DNA of 8,052 nucleotides from CAYJAB01 sp964368305 (GTDB taxonomy: Bacteria; Bacillota_I; Bacilli_A; Erysipelotrichales; Erysipelotrichaceae). The stretch lies in the NCBI GenBank assembly GCA_964368305.1, contig CAYJAB010000027.1, positions 1 to 8,052 on the forward strand, written 5' to 3'. The position numbers were made by a program, and so were the translations under genes. Numbering within the stretch: the stretch's first letter is position 1; every line of letters begins with the position of its first letter. Positions 1 through 6,389 of the stretch are shown piece after piece. The notes under the pieces were generated by a model. That model was given only the letters and a program-made list of their open reading frames with translations, made no database searches and was not told where the DNA came from.

Positions 1-855
1 TGCACCATCTCCATATACTAAGACTTCCACATTTTTTCCTGTTTTTTCTTTTAAACACGCTGCTACTTCTTCTACAAATTCTACAGAGTGAATTGGGAAT
101 AACTTGACTGAATTTTCAGTTGATTTATTTGAACCTAAAACTCCATATTCCGGATTATATCCACTTCCATCCACAGATGCATTTAAGATATTGTCTAATC
201 CAATAACTTTATTTACTCCATTTTCATTTAAAATTCTCTTAGATCTTTCACGTGTATGAATATCACATACGATAACATTTTTTGTATAATTCAAAATTGT
301 CTTACAATTATTCGCAAAAATAATTTCTACTTCTGCACCTTGTTCTTCAATTAATTCTTTATAATAAGCAACATAATCTACTCCAGTGAATGGATGAAGA
401 ACATAACCAAAATATTCTCTATATTGTGCTTCAGTTAAAACATCTGTCCATGGATTAATATTATGTTTATCAATCATATCCATATCAACTAAGTGATTTC
501 CTACTTCATCAGATGGATAACTTAGCATTAATACAATCTTCTTACTAGCTTTCGCAATTCCTTTTAACACTGTAGAAAAACGATTTCTTGATAAAATTGG
601 GAATACAACACCAATTGTTTTATCTTCAAATTGAGAATCTACATCTTTTGCAATTTGATCAATTGTTGCATAGTTTCCTTGTGCACGTGCTACAACCGCC
701 TCTGTAACACCAATAACATCTTTATCATTTACTGTAAATCCCTCTGCTTCTTTTGCAGCTAAAAATGAATCTACAACGATAGATACTAGATCATCCCCTT
801 CTCTAATAATTGGAGTTCTAATACCTCTAACTACTGTACCAACTTTTCTTTCCAT
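1..855 (-). CDS. CofE-like protein (coenzyme F420-0:L-glutamate ligase family), 3' end off the window
   Basis: 285 codons are visible and no stop is reached, so the C-terminus lies beyond position 1. The N-terminus (residues 10-60: RGIRTPIIREGDDL, then DVIGVTEAVVARAQGN) matches the start of the F420-0:gamma-glutamyl ligase (CofE) fold, where an EGDD-type loop and a conserved acidic/Arg strand bind GTP and metal. The remainder (for example FPILSRNRF, SYPSDEVGNHL, NPWTDVLTE, HPFTGVDYV) matches the longer Bacillota version of the family. I recall that version as annotated F420 ligase although its hosts are not known to make F420, so the real substrate is unknown. The ATG at 855 is preferred over the in-frame ATG at 861 because the upstream GAGG sits 8 bases from it but only 2 from the other. 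It follows the acetyltransferase gene by 81 bases and probably has its own promoter (906-933). Confidence 0.85.
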   Translation of the reverse strand, partial: MERKVGTVVRGIRTPIIREGDDLVSIVVDSFLAAKEAEGFTVNDKDVIGVTEAVVARAQGNYATIDQIAKDVDSQFEDKTIGVVFPILSRNRFSTVLKGIAKASKKIVLMLSYPSDEVGNHLVDMDMIDKHNINPWTDVLTEAQYREYFGYVLHPFTGVDYVAYYKELIEEQGAEVEIIFANNCKTILNYTKNVIVCDIHTRERSKRILNENGVNKVIGLDNILNASVDGSGYNPEYGVLGSNKSTENSVKLFPIHSVEFVEEVAACLKEKTGKNVEVLVYGDGA

Positions 856-905
856 TTCCATTTCCTCATTTCCGATAGTTTTCTTTTAACAAAAAAACCT
901 ATACT

Positions 906-933
906 ATTTTATCACATTTCACAAATATGTCAC
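906..933 (-). promoter_or_regulatory. Candidate sigma-A promoter with extended -10 for the CofE-like gene
   Basis: Reading the minus strand, GTGACA (933-928, five of six matches to TTGACA) is followed after 16 bases by TAAAAT (911-906, five of six). A TG one base upstream of the -10 gives an extended -10. It begins immediately after the stop codon of the acetyltransferase gene, so the CofE-like gene can be expressed apart from the metK operon. I see no terminator between the two genes, so read-through is also possible. Confidence 0.55.
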
Positions 934-936
934 GAA

Positions 937-1770
937 TTATTTGAATTTTTTTTCAAGTGTCACAAGTGTACTTTTTTCTAATTCAAATCGGTTTTCAATC
1001 AAAGCAGAGATTACTTTATGATTTTCAATTGAAATCGTACATATAATTTTTGAAATATTTAAATTCGATGCATGATACTTAGCGAACTCAATACACTTAT
1101 CTAAATCACCAATCATCATTAAAATATGAAGTGCTTTTTGATGTTGAAAGCGAGATCCCAGTACAATAACTGAACCACTCATTTCATCTTTATATACTTT
1201 ATGTTCACATAAAAATCCTTCCATATTTGGATAATTAATACGATAAAACGTTCGGTTGCTACAAACATAATCTTGATACTGTTTTTTCTCATTCAACAAA
1301 ATAGAAATAACATCTTTACTTTCTGCTAAAGTAAATGATGATGTATCAATTTTTTCATAGTTTTCTAAATAAAATCCTTGAAATGTCGCTTGATAAGACA
1401 ATCCATATTTCATCGCTAAAGCACTACTAATATTTGTAATACTTCCTGTATACATTGCTATACTATCACATTGATACAATCTCGCCAATTTAACATATTC
1501 CTCGTATATGAGTGAACCTATTTTTCTAGATTGATATTCTGGTATTACACGGAGTGTTTCCAACCATCCTGACCCATCATATAAAACTGTAAACTTACCA
1601 ATTGCGACCATACGATTTTGATCATATACGCAAATCATTTCACCTTGAGTGCTTAAAAAATAATCCCAAACATCACGTAAATAACAAAAATCTTCCATTG
1701 TAAGTTTTTCAACAGTTGCACATGCATCTAAATCAGCTTTACTTGCATATTTTATTGTATAGATTAACAT
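937..1770 (-). CDS. GNAT family N-acetyltransferase with two GNAT-like halves
   Basis: A 277-residue cytosolic protein expected to move an acyl group from acyl-CoA to an amine; the acceptor is unknown. The N-terminal half is a recognisable GNAT domain: strand 4 LETLRVIPEYQ (70-80), then QSRKIGS (80-86) at the acetyl-CoA pyrophosphate loop, then SALAMKYGL (116-124). In the loop the usual Q/R-x-x-G-x-G/A pattern has Lys83 in place of the first Gly, which may weaken CoA binding. The C-terminal half ends IENHKVISALIENRFELEKS, typical of the last helix and strand of a second, degenerate GNAT fold. The reading frame stays open upstream to 1848, but ATG 1770 is chosen because it lies one base after the nitroreductase stop and has GGAAG nine bases before it. 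This spacing implies translational coupling with that gene. Confidence 0.85.
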   Translation of the reverse strand: MLIYTIKYASKADLDACATVEKLTMEDFCYLRDVWDYFLSTQGEMICVYDQNRMVAIGKFTVLYDGSGWLETLRVIPEYQSRKIGSLIYEEYVKLARLYQCDSIAMYTGSITNISSALAMKYGLSYQATFQGFYLENYEKIDTSSFTLAESKDVISILLNEKKQYQDYVCSNRTFYRINYPNMEGFLCEHKVYKDEMSGSVIVLGSRFQHQKALHILMMIGDLDKCIEFAKYHASNLNISKIICTISIENHKVISALIENRFELEKSTLVTLEKKFK

Positions 1771-1771
1771 A

Positions 1772-2380
1772 TTAGATGACTTCCGCAACTTCATCAAAGT
1801 TCTTTTTCTTAAGCATTGGTAGTTTATAAGATAAATCAGCTTTCCCAACTGCTAAAATCATCACAGGAATTTCACCCTCTGGTCGATTAAACATTTCAAG
1901 TAAAAAAGTCATAGGAGCAGGTGTATACGTTAAACTTGAATATCCAGCATTACGAAGAGCATTAATCAAAAGACCAATCGCAATTCCAACAGATTCATTT
2001 GGATAATAATTTAAATCTTTTATCCCTTCTTTAATTTGATACATCTTCTTATAAATAACAATTAAACAAGGCGCTTCTGTTAAAAAAGGTTTTGAAGTTG
2101 TAACTTCAAGTTTGTCTAAGTCTTTTTGCCAATCTTTTGTTATTCTTTTCTCATAAAACTCTTTTTCTATCTCTTCTGCTTTATTACGTAATTTTTCCTT
2201 CACTGCTTGATTTGTAATGATATTAAAAAACCAAGGTTGTTTATCTGCTCCACTTGGTGCAGTAGATGCAGTCATAATACAGTCCTTTATTGTCTCAATG
2301 TCAATTTCTTCCTTTATAAATTGACGATAACTCCTTCTTAATCTACTTTCTTCTAGCAGTTCTCTACTCTTATTTGACAT
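1772..2380 (-). CDS. Nitroreductase-family flavoprotein, iodotyrosine deiodinase-like
   Basis: A 202-residue FMN oxidoreductase, probably a homodimer in the cytoplasm. Flavin-contacting motifs are visible: RRSYR (15-19), APSGADKQPW (41-50), NESVGIAIG (128-136), the TP turn (TYTPAP, 151-156) and NRPEGEIPVMILAVG (165-179). The sequence follows iodotyrosine deiodinase more closely than NfsB-type nitroreductases, and Glu72, Tyr76 and Lys97 have the same spacing (4 and 21 residues) as the Glu/Tyr/Lys trio that clamps the halotyrosine zwitterion in that enzyme. It may reductively dehalogenate halotyrosines or reduce a similar phenol or nitro compound; this is inference. The start is ATG 2380 with a GGGGGAT ribosome site. 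An in-frame TTG at 2392 overlaps that site and is unlikely. It lies 63 bases after metK with no terminator between. A weak TACAAT -10-like box in that gap could add transcription. Confidence 0.88.
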   Translation of the reverse strand: MSNKSRELLEESRLRRSYRQFIKEEIDIETIKDCIMTASTAPSGADKQPWFFNIITNQAVKEKLRNKAEEIEKEFYEKRITKDWQKDLDKLEVTTSKPFLTEAPCLIVIYKKMYQIKEGIKDLNYYPNESVGIAIGLLINALRNAGYSSLTYTPAPMTFLLEMFNRPEGEIPVMILAVGKADLSYKLPMLKKKNFDEVAEVI

Positions 2381-2443
2381 ATGATCCCCCAATCATTTAC
2401 CTAATTATTGTATCTTATTTAAATTATCTAGTGCAATGTATTT

Positions 2444-3610
2444 TTATAGATTTTTAAAAATAGAAGTACGGTCTGTTTTTTCCCATGGTAAATCGATATC
2501 AGTTCTACCAAAATGACCATAACTTGCAGTTTGCTTATAAATTGGACTAGTCAAAGAAAACATATTAATAATTGATGAAGGACTCAAATCAAAGTTTTCA
2601 AAAATTGTCTGAACAAGTATTTCATCACTTACTTTTGAAGTACCATATGTATTCACTAAAATTGAGACTGGCTGTGCAACCCCAATTGCATACGCAAGTT
2701 GCACTTCACATTTTGATGCAATATGACTTGCTACAATATTTTTAGCCAAATAACGTGCAGCATAACATGCTGAGCGATCCACCTTTGTCGCATCTTTTCC
2801 ACTAAATGCACCACCACCATGTGCCGCATATCCACCATACGTATCTACAATTATTTTTCTACCCGTTAAACCACTATCTCCCATTGGCCCACCAATCACA
2901 AATCTCCCCGTTGGATTAATATAGTATTTTGTGTTTTCATCAAGCAAAGAAGCATCAATAGATTTAAAGATAACTTCATTTAAAATATCTTCCTTCAGTG
3001 TTTTATAATCAATATCCGCACTATGTTGAGTAGAAAGAACAACTGTATCAACACGTTTTGGTATTTCATTTTCATATTCAACCGTTACTTGTGATTTCCC
3101 ATCTGGTCTTAAATAACTCAATGTACCATCTTTTCTAACAGTAGCTAATCTTTTTGTAAGTTTATGTGCTAACGAAATAGGTAGTGGCATAAGTTCAGGT
3201 GTTTCATCACACGCAAACCCAAACATCATACCTTGATCTCCAGCACCTAATTGTGAAGTTTGACCTTCCTTACTTTCAAGTGCACAATCAACCCCTTGTG
3301 CGATATCAGCAGATTGTGTATGCACACTTACAAGAACACTACATGTATTCCCATCAAATCCTATACGACTATCTGTATATCCAATCTCAACAAGTGTATC
3401 TCTAACAATTTGTTCAATATTCACAATTGCTGATGTTGTAATCTCTCCTACTACCATAACAACTCCAGTTGTAACTACAGTCTCACATGCAACACGTGCA
3501 TTTGAATCTTGTGCTAAAATCGCATCTAAAATATGATCTGAGATTTGATCACAAATCTTATCTGGATGTCCTTCTGTCACTGATTCTGATGTAAATAATC
3601 TTTTTTTCAT
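2444..3610 (-). CDS. metK: S-adenosylmethionine synthetase (methionine adenosyltransferase)
   Basis: A 388-residue cytosolic enzyme that makes S-adenosylmethionine from ATP and methionine, releasing phosphate and pyrophosphate; it is usually a tetramer. Length matches the bacterial family (about 380-400). Signatures are intact: SESVTEGHPDKICDQISD (8-25, with His15 and Asp17 of the ATP/Mg site), the hexapeptide GAGDQG (122-127), DGKSQVTVEY (170-179), NPTGRFVIGGP (232-242), and the glycine-rich GGGAFSGKD (265-273). The start is ATG 3610, giving the canonical MKKRLFTSESVTEGHPDK. An upstream in-frame TTG at 3637 would add nine poorly conserved residues. The ribosome site is only a purine-rich stretch (AAGAGAG). 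The gene heads the operon with the nitroreductase and acetyltransferase, and its SAM-I riboswitch lets the product repress it. Confidence 0.98.
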   Translation of the reverse strand: MKKRLFTSESVTEGHPDKICDQISDHILDAILAQDSNARVACETVVTTGVVMVVGEITTSAIVNIEQIVRDTLVEIGYTDSRIGFDGNTCSVLVSVHTQSADIAQGVDCALESKEGQTSQLGAGDQGMMFGFACDETPELMPLPISLAHKLTKRLATVRKDGTLSYLRPDGKSQVTVEYENEIPKRVDTVVLSTQHSADIDYKTLKEDILNEVIFKSIDASLLDENTKYYINPTGRFVIGGPMGDSGLTGRKIIVDTYGGYAAHGGGAFSGKDATKVDRSACYAARYLAKNIVASHIASKCEVQLAYAIGVAQPVSILVNTYGTSKVSDEILVQTIFENFDLSPSSIINMFSLTSPIYKQTASYGHFGRTDIDLPWEKTDRTSIFKNL

Positions 3611-3656
3611 TTTTCTATTTCTCTCTTTCTTAAACAACTAAGAAACTTATCAGCCA

Positions 3657-3681
3657 ATAAAAAAAAGCCCATTAGGGCTTT
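3657..3681 (-). terminator. Intrinsic terminator of the SAM-I riboswitch expression platform
   Basis: On the minus strand AAAGCCC (3681-3675 side), a four-base TAAT loop and GGGCTTT form a 7-bp stem followed by a run of T. It sits 9 bases after the riboswitch P1 helix and about 47 bases before the metK ATG. By analogy with other S-boxes it forms when SAM is bound and stops transcription. The competing antiterminator pairing is not obvious by eye. Flanking CAATA and TATTG can extend the stem. Confidence 0.9.
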
Positions 3682-3689
3682 ATATTGAT

Positions 3690-3791
3690 CTTATCTTCCA
3701 AATACAATGTACTTGGGGGAATTAGCACCGTGCGATAAATCGCCGGTTGCCGGGTGTCATAGGGCCCTATCCCTCAACCACTCTTAATAAG
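3690..3791 (-). promoter_or_regulatory. SAM-I (S-box) riboswitch upstream of metK
   Basis: All the conserved S-box blocks are present in order on the minus strand: CTTATTAAGAGTGG opening P1, GAGGGA, GGGCCCTATGACACCCGGCAA (in two parts around 3740-3765: the GCCC-ATGA block and CCCGGCAACC), GGTGCTAATTCC, and the closing AGATAAG. CTTAT at 3791-3787 pairs with ATAAG at 3694-3690 to close P1. The element binds S-adenosylmethionine and, by the known mechanism, promotes the adjoining terminator when SAM is plentiful. It begins about 14 bases after the predicted transcription start. Confidence 0.97.
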
Positions 3792-3811
3792 TTTTATTTA
3801 ATTGTATTAGT

Positions 3812-3840
3812 ATTATAGACAATATAAACATTAATGTCAA
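3812..3840 (-). promoter_or_regulatory. Consensus sigma-A promoter of the metK operon
   Basis: TTGACA (3840-3835) and TATAAT (3817-3812) are both perfect consensus hexamers, separated by 17 bases. Predicted transcription starts near 3805, giving a leader that contains the whole riboswitch. Such a strong promoter fits a gene whose output is controlled at the riboswitch rather than at initiation. Confidence 0.93.
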
Positions 3841-3878
3841 ATTAAAATAATTAATAATTTAACTTAATTTATAACACG

Positions 3879-4352
3879 TTAATGACAACGATCACACGGA
3901 TCTGTTTTAGGAGTGCTACTTAATTCACCTTCTATGATTGTTTTACTTCTGCTTAAAGTGGAACACTCTTTTGTTGTATGATAGGACTTACCATTTGGTG
4001 TCCAATATACTATTTTGATCACATCAGCTTGTTGGATGGTATTTTCTTTATCATTTGAATTGTCTTGTTGGTTTGAAGTATTGTCTGCTGTATGATTTTC
4101 TTCTGGACTTTCATTAGAAAATTCATCTACTATTTCATTTCCTTTTAATACATATTCATATTTATAATGACTAGGTATTTGTGTATTATCATTTGCATAG
4201 GTAATTGTAGCAACAAATTTTGTACACCCTTCTGCATCACGTATTATCTTCTCCATATAAGCTTGATCACCATGACGATTTAATGTTGAATTTTGTGGAG
4301 TAATATTATATGCATTTGCTACACCTCCAAGTGAATCCGCAATAACATGACC
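3879..4352 (-). pseudogene. 3' part of a frameshifted DNA/RNA non-specific endonuclease: catalytic core and C-terminal Cys/His module
   Basis: This frame opens after a TAA at 4355-4353 and reads GHVIADSLGG, then NITPQNSTLNR, the core of the DNA/RNA non-specific (DRGH / NucA-like, Endonuclea_NS_2-type) nuclease family. It lacks only the residues before the catalytic Gly-His, which the adjacent frame supplies (4319-4993). In the repaired 371-residue protein the general-base His is residue 216 and Asn239 is a candidate metal ligand. A low-complexity Asn/Asp/Glu linker follows. The last 40 residues (VYWTPNGKSYHTTKEC ... DPCDRCH) form a small module with His339, Cys344, Cys367 and Cys370, seen at the ends of many Bacillota surface proteins and possibly metal-binding. 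An internal ATG at 4256 could start a 125-residue fragment, but it would lack the catalytic His and has no good ribosome site, so the piece alone should be inactive. Confidence 0.85.
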
Positions 4353-4993
4353 TTATCCAAGTCATCGCGTTCAACGCCTAAAACATCCGCTTCGTCAGTA
4401 TAATATCTTCCACTACTATTTACCGATTCAGTTTCTTCATCTTGCACTATAATCTCTTCTGCAAATACATATACTAATTGTCCATACTCATTACTCAATG
4501 CCCAATATTCTCTATCCCCATACCCAATGTCTACTGCCACATTTCTCTTACGTGTTCCATTTCTATCGCCGCCATCAACTTCTATAATTGTATAATCTAT
4601 ATTATTATATATTAGTACATTTTCTTTTATGCTAAATCCTAATTCACTCGTTTGCCCAATATCCTCATCCGCTACTAATGTATCAATGATATTTGAGTTA
4701 TCATTATTTGACATCAGATCATCTTTCTCATCTGATTCTATATCGCTTTGTTTTTCGATATAAATAACTTCTTCATAACCTGTTGGTATAATAGGACTTG
4801 CATTAATTTCTTCTGTTTCAACAGATATAGCAAGAAAAACAAACCATACACTAAATACAATAGATAAAACACCTTTTTGTTTATTACTATAATTTTTCTT
4901 TGTTAACCACATCAGTGGAATCCCTATATAAGGCATGATCACCATTATTATCCAAAACAACCACGTTTTTTTATTTGACTTCTTTTTCTTCAT
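4319..4993 (-). pseudogene. 5' part of the frameshifted endonuclease: membrane anchor and N-terminal nuclease region
   Basis: As read, a 224-residue protein. After a Lys-rich start (MKKKKSNKK) come two membrane segments (about 11-30 and 41-58), an acidic linker (about 59-130), then the family's N-terminal nuclease region (VAVDIGYGDREYWALSNEYG, SGRYYTDEADVLGVERDDLDK). The frame should continue DKGH but reads DKVMLLRIHLEV and stops. Restoring one G at 4351-4352 joins it exactly to the other half. ATG 4993 is preferred, with GAGGG seven bases upstream; ATG 5041 has only AGG two bases away. The whole enzyme would sit in the membrane with the nuclease probably outside, suggesting DNA uptake, degradation or nutrient scavenging; this role is inferred. 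Upstream are a promoter, a 15-codon ORF and a terminator that may control it. Confidence 0.85.
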
Positions 4994-5065
4994 TTTAATC
5001 CCTCTATTAACTTTATTTAACTTATTTTTTATTAATGACATTTCCTACTTAAAAAAATAAAGGCC

Positions 5066-5091
5066 AATAAAAAAGCCTTTTACAAGACTTT
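5066..5091 (-). terminator. Intrinsic terminator between the 15-codon ORF and the endonuclease
   Basis: On the minus strand AAAGTCTT, loop GTAA and AAGGCTTT make an 8-bp stem with one G-T pair, followed by TTTATT. A second overlapping hairpin (AAAGGC with GCCTTT, then ATTTTTTT, down to about 5051) could also form. It lies about 155 bases after the predicted start of the upstream promoter and 73 bases before the endonuclease ATG. It can therefore act either as an attenuator or as the end of a short independent transcript. Confidence 0.75.
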
Positions 5092-5181
5092 TATTGTACA
5101 CGATATCTATCGCGTTCATCTTAAATGGTGCACTCGAATGCGAATGAACTCCTACACACGTTCTACTCCCTTTTTGAAAGG
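5092..5181 (-). promoter_or_regulatory. Candidate structured leader with competing hairpins
   Basis: Several inverted repeats fall between the 15-codon ORF and the terminator: CCTTT/AAAGG (5181-5169) directly at the ORF stop, GAAC/GTTC (5163-5160 with 5149-5146), GTTCAT/ATGAAC (5149-5144 with 5119-5114) and CGATA/TATCG (5112-5101). The second and third share the GTTC at 5149-5146, so they exclude each other, as in attenuators. I recognise no known riboswitch class. Regulation is an inference from layout only. Confidence 0.4.
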
Positions 5182-5229
5182 TTATATTTTAAATTTTTGG
5201 AACGATTTGAAGTTCTTTTTTTTATGCAT
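5182..5229 (-). CDS. Possible 15-residue leader peptide
   Basis: The ORF reads MHKKKNFKSFQKFKI and stops at TAA. It has a good ribosome site (AAGGA, seven bases before the ATG) and lies only about 15 bases downstream of a TATAAT box. It is highly basic (six Lys plus one His) with three Phe. Position and size suit a leader peptide whose translation controls the hairpins and terminator downstream and so the endonuclease gene. It might instead be a tiny basic peptide in its own right, or chance. I know no named leader peptide with this sequence. Confidence 0.45.
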   Translation of the reverse strand: MHKKKNFKSFQKFKI

Positions 5230-5245
5230 TTTTACTTCCTTATAC

Positions 5246-5274
5246 ATTATAACACAGTTTATAATTATTTTTTA
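5246..5274 (-). promoter_or_regulatory. Extended -10 promoter upstream of the 15-codon ORF and endonuclease
   Basis: TATAAT (5251-5246) is a perfect -10 with TG one base upstream. No good -35 is present; the expected position is A-rich. Extended -10 promoters can work without a -35. Transcription would start near 5239, about ten bases before the ORF ATG. The promoter lies 33 bases after the recombinase remnant ends, so the endonuclease unit is independent of it. Confidence 0.6.
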
Positions 5275-5306
5275 AACTTTTTCATATCAAGTCCCTATCA
5301 ACAACT

Positions 5307-6032
5307 TCACTTAAGTGAATATGTATATGTTGATTCATTATTAAATATGATATTTAATTCATCTTCTGAAACTATAATTTTCTAATCATCTTATATACCA
5401 ATTCATCACTGTACTCTAGTATCAAATTTGCCTTGTTGCGAAGTTCATCCTGTAAATATTCATAATAAATGATATCGTTTTTTAAAATTGCCTTATTGTC
5501 ATTTAGTAAAGATAATTCTTCTTTCTTGGATAATATCTCATCTTTAATACCTTTTAGTGTATCTTTCAGTTTTTCAAGTACAACATTATTATTTTCAACA
5601 TTATCTTTTAATACTTTTTCATATTTTTTCTCTAATATGCCTATATACTTTATCAAGTCTATCTTATAATCTTCTTCTTGTTTATAAAATAAATCATTAA
5701 TTCTTTTTCTTAAATTTTCAAGTATGTTTTCTTTTTCTTCAATAGTAGTATTAATCGCATAAACAATAATTCTATGTATATCATATTCATGCAGTGTTGC
5801 CGAATTAGGACAATCCCTTACTCCAATTACTTAATCGATTGGAACAGCGCCACACAACCCTCCTATTCCCTCTTGCAGTCCATATTTGTCTTCTGTATTT
5901 ACTTCCGCAATAAGGACACTCTAATACATTCCCTAATGCATATTTATGAGAATAAGCAGTGCTCTTTTTATAATTAAGTTCAAAGTTAGCACATTCATAG
6001 GAAACCATTTTTCTTCTTTTTATCTCCTTAGT
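5307..6032 (-). pseudogene. Remnant of a large serine recombinase (C-terminal third, two frameshifts)
   Basis: Only the end of a site-specific serine recombinase is left. From 6032 it reads KEIKRRKM, then YSHKYALGNVLECPYCGSKYRR and VVWRCSNRLSNWSK, matching the recombinase zinc beta-ribbon. One extra base in GGG 5815-5817 shifts the frame into a stop at 5805. In the next frame the homology resumes (DCPNSATLHEYDIHRIIVYAIN), supplying the fourth Zn-ligand Cys, and runs into a Lys/Glu-rich coiled coil (about 5740-5400). One missing A in the tract 5378-5381 gives a premature TAG at 5372; restoring it gives the family-like tail MIRKIIVSEDELNIIF and a stop at 5307. The N-terminal catalytic domain with the active Ser and the DNA-binding start are absent, so the protein cannot recombine DNA. 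It marks a decayed or truncated integrative element. Confidence 0.88.
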
Positions 6033-6085
6033 TTATCATGGCTTTTGTCTTTTAACGACATTTTTATTTCGGCGTTTTTATTCAT
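6020..6085 (-). pseudogene. 21-codon stub of a gene cut off at the recombinase junction
   Basis: The ATG at 6085 overlaps the TGA of the upstream gene (ATGA), the usual sign of a coupled operon gene, and the frame reads MNKNAEIKMSLKDKSH before a TAA at 6020. Recombinase-like coding (6032 downward, KEIKRRK) overlaps its end in another frame. The simplest reading is that the 5' end of one more gene of the immunity cluster was fused to recombinase sequence, with the junction around 6020-6045. No ribosome site beyond coupling is seen. It could also be a chance short ORF. Confidence 0.4.
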
Positions 6086-6378
6086 TTTATCATCGGCGGT
6101 GACAGTGGTTTTAGTTTAGAATAATCAGTTTCTTTGCTAACTGGAAGTGCAGTCATATTTAGTTTTTTTTCAAAGCAAAAATCATCACCACTTATAATAT
6201 TAAATTTCAAAAGCTCGTTTTCACCTTTTATCATAAAGTCGCAAAAGTATTTTTCGTTATTAAGGTTTGGTAGAGTTTTAATCTTACCTTTGAAAAAGGT
6301 TACTGAAACAAAAAGCGTAAAATTTATGTCAATAGTTTTTGCTACATCATCAGATTCGTTTATTAGGTTTTTGTGCAT
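6082..6378 (-). CDS. Small protein of unknown function in the immunity-gene cluster
   Basis: A 98-residue protein without signal peptide or membrane segment. Alternating hydrophobic stretches (DINFTLFVSVTFFKGKIKTLP, in part; KYFCDFMIKGENELLKFNIISG; FCFEKKLNMTALPV) suggest a mostly beta fold. The C-terminus is Pro-rich (KLKPLSPPMIK). I do not recognise the family. An EF-Tu domain-like beta barrel is conceivable but not shown. The start is firm: AGGAGG lies seven bases before ATG 6378, and the Imm42-like gene ends 11 bases upstream. Position and size suggest another immunity or accessory protein of the same toxin locus. Confidence 0.8.
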   Translation of the reverse strand: MHKNLINESDDVAKTIDINFTLFVSVTFFKGKIKTLPNLNNEKYFCDFMIKGENELLKFNIISGDDFCFEKKLNMTALPVSKETDYSKLKPLSPPMIK

Positions 6379-6389
6379 TTTATATCCTC

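Noticed and set aside
906..935. CRP/FNR- or Rex-like operator near the CofE-like promoter (ACAT...ATGT imperfect dyad)
   Set aside because: The dyad has a central mismatch and matches none of the consensus sites; it probably just reflects the promoter's AT-rich sequence.
2384..2430. Separate promoter for the nitroreductase (TTGCAC, 18 bases, TACAAT)
   Set aside because: Only three of six -35 bases match; no terminator separates it from metK, so operon read-through explains expression.
3199..3405. Plus-strand open frame of 68 codons inside metK
   Set aside because: It lies wholly antisense to conserved metK coding sequence and has no family resemblance or ribosome site; a shadow frame.
3842..3878. 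Terminator after the nuclease gene
   Set aside because: Only AT-only inverted repeats are present, without a GC stem or a T-run; not convincing.
4345..4360. Programmed -1 ribosomal frameshift joining the two nuclease pieces
   Set aside because: The codons GAT-AAG do not form a slippery X-XXY-YYZ site; re-pairing one base back is impossible. A mutation or read error is simpler.
5125..5385. Plus-strand open frame of 86 codons with a hydrophobic, Phe-rich product
   Set aside because: It is antisense to the leader ORF, promoter and recombinase tail. The hydrophobicity comes from complementing Lys/Asn-rich AT sequence, and no good ribosome site precedes it.
5469..5669. Plus-strand open frame of 66 codons
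   Set aside because: Antisense to the recombinase coiled coil; Ser/Phe-rich composition is the complement of Lys/Glu codons.
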